Part shown: piece by piece, positions 6,490-8,450 of the stretch
How positions within the stretch are numbered: position 1 is the stretch's first letter
Layout: every line of letters begins with the position of its first letter
Assembly (NCBI GenBank): GCA_902783435.1
Contig: CACZQV010000033.1
Coordinates: 1 to 8,450, forward strand
Reading direction: 5' to 3'
Length of the DNA stretch: 8,450 bases
Source: an uncultured Erysipelotrichaceae bacterium
Lineage (GTDB): Bacteria > Bacillota_I > Bacilli_A > RF39 > UBA660
The notes under the pieces: generated by a model
The model's database searches: none
Seen by the model: the letters and a program-made list of their open reading frames with translations, nothing else
What the model was told of the DNA's origin: nothing
Made by a program: the position numbers and the translations under genes

Positions 6490-7487
6490 AATACTTCTAA
6501 ATATACTTTTTTTAGTTGTTTTCCAATATTTTTTAAATCTCTTTCTTCTACTACTTTTTGATAATTATTTGTAACATCTTTTAATTCATTATTTAGAATC
6601 TTTTTTATTTTTATTTCGAATTCATCTACATCTTTTGCTTTATACATATTAACACCATCTTCTAACCATTCATTAAAGATTGGTATATCTCTTACGATAG
6701 CTTTAGTTTTACATGCCATAGCTTCAATTATTGGAATTCCTTCTGTTTCTTCTAGAGTTGGGAATATATATAAATCGCAACCATTAAGGGCAGCTCTTAT
6801 CATGTCACGTTCTACATATCCTGCAAATATAAGATTATCTAGCTTTGTATTAACTGCCTTTTTTACTGGTGCAGTAGCTGCTGCTAATGGTGAATATCCG
6901 AACCAAATAAATTTATATTCAGGTAATCTTTTTGCAAGTTCTACAAAATCTACAATTCCTTTTCTTTCTATATATAAACCAATTCCTACAATTACTTTAT
7001 CATCTTTTGTATAACCATATTTTTCTCTAAAATCTTTTCCATAATCTTTATTTGATTTAAAAAATTCTAAATCAATACCATTAGATATTGCATATATTTT
7101 TTTATTTTCTAAACCTTTATAGTTTTCTAATAATCTTTTTGAATATATTGTAGGAGTTACTATTACATCTCCTAATGAATAACATTTTATTAACCACCAT
7201 TTAACAAATTTAGCAGTTTGTTTAGCAAGTATAAAACCGTTTCTATAATCTTCTTCTGTTGAATGAGCATGATATACTATTTTTTTACCTTTTCTTTTTG
7301 CTTTTTTTGCTAATAAATATGAATTTAACCACCATGTATTAATATGTAAAATATCATAGTCATCATGTTTATTTAAAGTATATTCAATATTTTCATTTTT
7401 AAGTGCAGTTATTTGATGTTCAAAAGCTCTACCTAAACCACTTTTAGAATTTAATTTTGCGTTTTCTGTATATAAAAGTACTTTCAT
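6480..7487 (-). CDS. GT4-family glycosyltransferase, probable glycolipid (CpoA-like) synthase
   Basis: A 335-residue GT-B fold, retaining glycosyltransferase of family GT4, likely acting at the inner face of the membrane. The N-terminal acceptor domain opens MKVLLYTENAKLNSKSGLGR and carries HINTWW and VYHAHSTEEDYRNGF, as I recall for CpoA-like galactosylglucosyl-diacylglycerol synthases of streptococci and lactobacilli. The C-terminal donor domain has VGIGLYIERKGI (R175, K176 for the nucleotide diphosphate), FAGYV (221-225) and an EX7E motif at E247-E255 (ETEGIPIIE). No signal peptide or true membrane span is seen; basic and aromatic patches (KWWLIKCY) would suit membrane association. The probable reaction is adding a second sugar, galactose or glucose, to monoglucosyl-diacylglycerol; donor and acceptor are inferred. 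The usual partner that adds the first sugar is not in the window. AAGGAG precedes the ATG, and the gene has its own promoter after prsW. Confidence 0.9.
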   Translation of the reverse strand: MKVLLYTENAKLNSKSGLGRAFEHQITALKNENIEYTLNKHDDYDILHINTWWLNSYLLAKKAKRKGKKIVYHAHSTEEDYRNGFILAKQTAKFVKWWLIKCYSLGDVIVTPTIYSKRLLENYKGLENKKIYAISNGIDLEFFKSNKDYGKDFREKYGYTKDDKVIVGIGLYIERKGIVDFVELAKRLPEYKFIWFGYSPLAAATAPVKKAVNTKLDNLIFAGYVERDMIRAALNGCDLYIFPTLEETEGIPIIEAMACKTKAIVRDIPIFNEWLEDGVNMYKAKDVDEFEIKIKKILNNELKDVTNNYQKVVEERDLKNIGKQLKKVYLEVLKK

Positions 7488-7505
7488 ATGTCATCTCCTT
7501 AATTA

Positions 7506-7533
7506 ATTATATCATGGTAAAAAAAAAAGACAA
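7506..7533 (-). promoter_or_regulatory. Promoter of the glycosyltransferase gene
   Basis: TTGTCT (7533-7528), a 16-bp spacer and TATAAT (7511-7506) with a TG extension (TGATATAAT). The spacer is largely a run of ten T residues that is also the T tract of the prsW terminator. The leader before ATG 7487 is about 12 nt. Confidence 0.75.
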
Positions 7534-7576
7534 TATATACTATTCTACTTTTCTATTAGTAGATATCATGTCTTTT
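7519..7576 (-). terminator. Probable terminator of the prsW-like gene
   Basis: On the minus strand AAAAGACA (7576-7569) pairs with TGTCTTTT (7532-7525), with an inner hairpin TCTACT/AGTAGA (7563-7558 with 7549-7544), followed by T10 (7528-7519). The stem is interrupted and includes the last codons of the gene, so strength is uncertain. Confidence 0.5.
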
Positions 7577-8241
7577 ACTTTTTTTATAGATATTATATCT
7601 AATAATATTATAAATACTACAAATATTATTATTAGTAATTTTATCTTTGACATTAAACAATAATCATATATACCATGTAGTATTACTGGTATTAATAAAC
7701 TTAAAGATATATATTTAAATTTATTCTTTTTTTCGTTTGATTGTTTAGCTAAACTTAAATAGTAACCCATAAATATAGCATAACATGCATGGGCAGGTAT
7801 TGCGAGTATTGCCCTGTATACAGCTACTGTCACTTCTCTAATATTAAATATATATAAAATATTTTCAAAGAAAGCAAATCCTAATGACATAAATACTGAA
7901 TATACAATAATATCATATAATTCATCAAATTCTTTATTTTTATAGCCTATTACTAAAACTACTATCCATTTACAGAGTTCTTCTACTAAAGCCACTCCTA
8001 TAAATGCATAGATAATGGTTTCTATGAAGCTTAATTCTGATGTTTGTTTATTCATAAGAGGCAATATATTTCCTAAGAATTGTGATATTTTCACTACTGC
8101 GAAGCATGATAATATGCCTAATACAAAAAATATTAATAATAAAATAAGGGGTTCTTTACTTCTATCAATATTATATATTGTGACTAATATTAATACTATT
8201 GGTAATAAAGAAAAAAATAACAATAAACTAGTATTACTCAT
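7540..8241 (-). CDS. PrsW-family intramembrane metalloprotease
   Basis: A polytopic membrane protein of 233 residues in the PrsW/CPBP-like (glutamic) intramembrane protease group; in B. subtilis, PrsW cleaves the anti-sigma factor RsiW at site 1. Conserved blocks in order are VEELCKW with E87-E88 and K91, the IIVYSVFMSLGFAFFEN block (111-127) with E126-N127, RAILAIPAHACYAIFMGYY (143-161) with H151, and ILHGIYDY (187-194) with H189 and D193. Seven or eight hydrophobic segments are visible. The frame is open to a GTG at 8259, but AAGGAG lies after that codon and 7 nt before ATG 8241, so the latter is chosen. No anti-sigma factor or ECF sigma gene is adjacent, so the substrate is unknown. It precedes the glycosyltransferase gene on the same strand but is separated from it by a likely terminator and a new promoter. 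Since only the family is clear, no symbol is given. Confidence 0.9.
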   Translation of the reverse strand: MSNTSLLLFFSLLPIVLILVTIYNIDRSKEPLILLLIFFVLGILSCFAVVKISQFLGNILPLMNKQTSELSFIETIIYAFIGVALVEELCKWIVVLVIGYKNKEFDELYDIIVYSVFMSLGFAFFENILYIFNIREVTVAVYRAILAIPAHACYAIFMGYYLSLAKQSNEKKNKFKYISLSLLIPVILHGIYDYCLMSKIKLLIIIFVVFIILLDIISIKKVKDMISTNRKVE

Positions 8242-8263
8242 AGTATCACTCCTTACCACTAAT

Positions 8264-8272
8264 AGTATATCA
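8264..8272 (-). promoter_or_regulatory. Extended -10 promoter of the prsW-like gene
   Basis: TGATATACT (8272-8264) is TATACT with a TGn extension, 22 nt before ATG 8241. No convincing -35 is present. It lies in the same CATGATATA context as the glycosyltransferase promoter. Confidence 0.5.
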
Positions 8273-8306
8273 TGATTTTTAATATTAAAATTTATTAGAA
8301 AATAAA

Positions 8307-8328
8307 AAAATGTAAAATTTTACATTTT
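8307..8328. repeat. Perfect 22-bp palindrome between tRNA-Arg and the prsW-like gene
   Basis: An 11-bp inverted repeat without spacer, with core TGTAAAATTTTACA and A4/T4 ends. On the minus strand T7 follows (8310-8304), so it may be a second, backup terminator for the tRNA. It also sits about 35 bp upstream of the prsW -10, so it could be an operator; the core resembles a cre site but lacks the central CG. Confidence 0.6.
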
Positions 8329-8340
8329 ATTATATTTTAC

Positions 8341-8367
8341 AAAAAAAGAACTCATTTGAGTTCTTTT
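8341..8367 (-). terminator. Rho-independent terminator of tRNA-Arg
   Basis: Inverted repeat AAAAGAACTCA/TGAGTTCTTTT (8344-8354 with 8357-8367; the tight centre opens to a small loop), followed on the minus strand by T7 (8347-8341). It lies 11 bp past the tRNA CCA end. Confidence 0.85.
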
Positions 8368-8378
8368 CTTTACATAAA

Positions 8379-8450
8379 TGGTGTCCGCGAGGCGACTCGA
8401 ACGCCTGACCGATCGCTTAGAAGGCGATTGCTCTATCCAGCTGAGCTACG
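8379..8450 (-). tRNA. tRNA-Arg(UCU), 5' five bases beyond the right edge
   Basis: The minus-strand sequence gives GCTC/GAGC D-arm, the anticodon arm ATCGC-CTTCTAA-GCGAT with anticodon TCT, a T-arm with TTCGAGT, and the acceptor 3' strand CGCGGAC followed by A and encoded CCA. The visible 72 nt plus five missing acceptor bases would make a 77-nt tRNA. It reads AGA codons, the arginine codon expected to dominate in such AT-rich DNA. Confidence 0.97.

Noticed and set aside
8242..8259. GTG start extending the PrsW-like protein by six residues
   Set aside because: The only ribosome binding site, AAGGAG, lies after this GTG and is correctly spaced for ATG 8241.
6802..8275. Plus-strand open frames opposite the glycosyltransferase and prsW-like genes
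   Set aside because: Both minus-strand genes have clear family motifs and ribosome binding sites; the plus-strand frames have neither.
1..8450. Mycoplasma-type code with TGA as tryptophan, suggested by the high AT content
   Set aside because: Tryptophan positions conserved in ValRS and the other proteins are TGG and no TGA is in frame. The lack of TGA among eight stop codons is too small a sample to mean reassignment.
1..8450. CRISPR array, insertion sequence or prophage
   Set aside because: No spaced direct repeats, transposase motifs, terminal inverted repeats or phage genes were found; the tRNA-Arg 3' end has no visible attachment-site duplication in the window.

Overview
The window reads as chromosomal DNA of a very AT-rich Bacillota bacterium, probably a Bacilli-side lineage (Erysipelotrichia, or an uncultured relative of the Mollicutes). 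The evidence is a valine T-box, AGGAGG-type ribosome binding sites, sigma-A promoters, a CotY/CotZ-type spore coat protein, a PrsW-family protease, and a glycosyltransferase like the glycolipid synthases of lactobacilli and streptococci. The genetic code is standard: tryptophan is TGG in every gene, no complete gene has an in-frame TGA, and all eight visible stop codons are TAA or TAG. The species cannot be named from the sequence.

Layout from left to right. (1) Positions 1-3255, minus strand: a valine-responsive operon. A sigma-A promoter (3255-3227) drives a T-box leader with a GUA (Val) specifier codon, then an uncharacterised HD-domain hydrolase (2991-2224), then valS (starting at 2243, inside the end of the HD gene, and running off the left edge). 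(2) Positions 3259-4466, minus strand: a two-gene cassette of helical proteins of unknown function. The first has an N-terminal WxxW; the second has a Gly/Ala-rich hydrophobic segment and an acidic tail. They recall small helical proteins around type VII secretion loci, but no WXG or LXG motif proves it. (3) Positions 4564-5316: a CotY/CotZ-like coat gene (plus) and a convergent 85-codon gene (minus) sharing one terminator. The coat gene has a sigma-K-like promoter and the small gene a sigma-E-like one, which suggests a sporulation islet. (4) Positions 5323-8272: three envelope genes. They are a RodA-type SEDS glycan polymerase (plus), a convergent CpoA-like GT4 glycosyltransferase (minus), and a PrsW-like membrane protease (minus), the last two with separate extended -10 promoters. 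(5) Right edge: the 3' 72 nt of tRNA-Arg(UCU), minus, with its terminator.

The DNA is compact. Both convergent gene pairs share bidirectional terminators built over their stop codons, valS starts inside its upstream neighbour, the valine promoter begins 3 bp after the preceding stop codon, and the prsW terminator overlaps the next promoter. No stretch over 300 bases lacks a gene or leader. No mobile element, CRISPR array or phage gene was seen.
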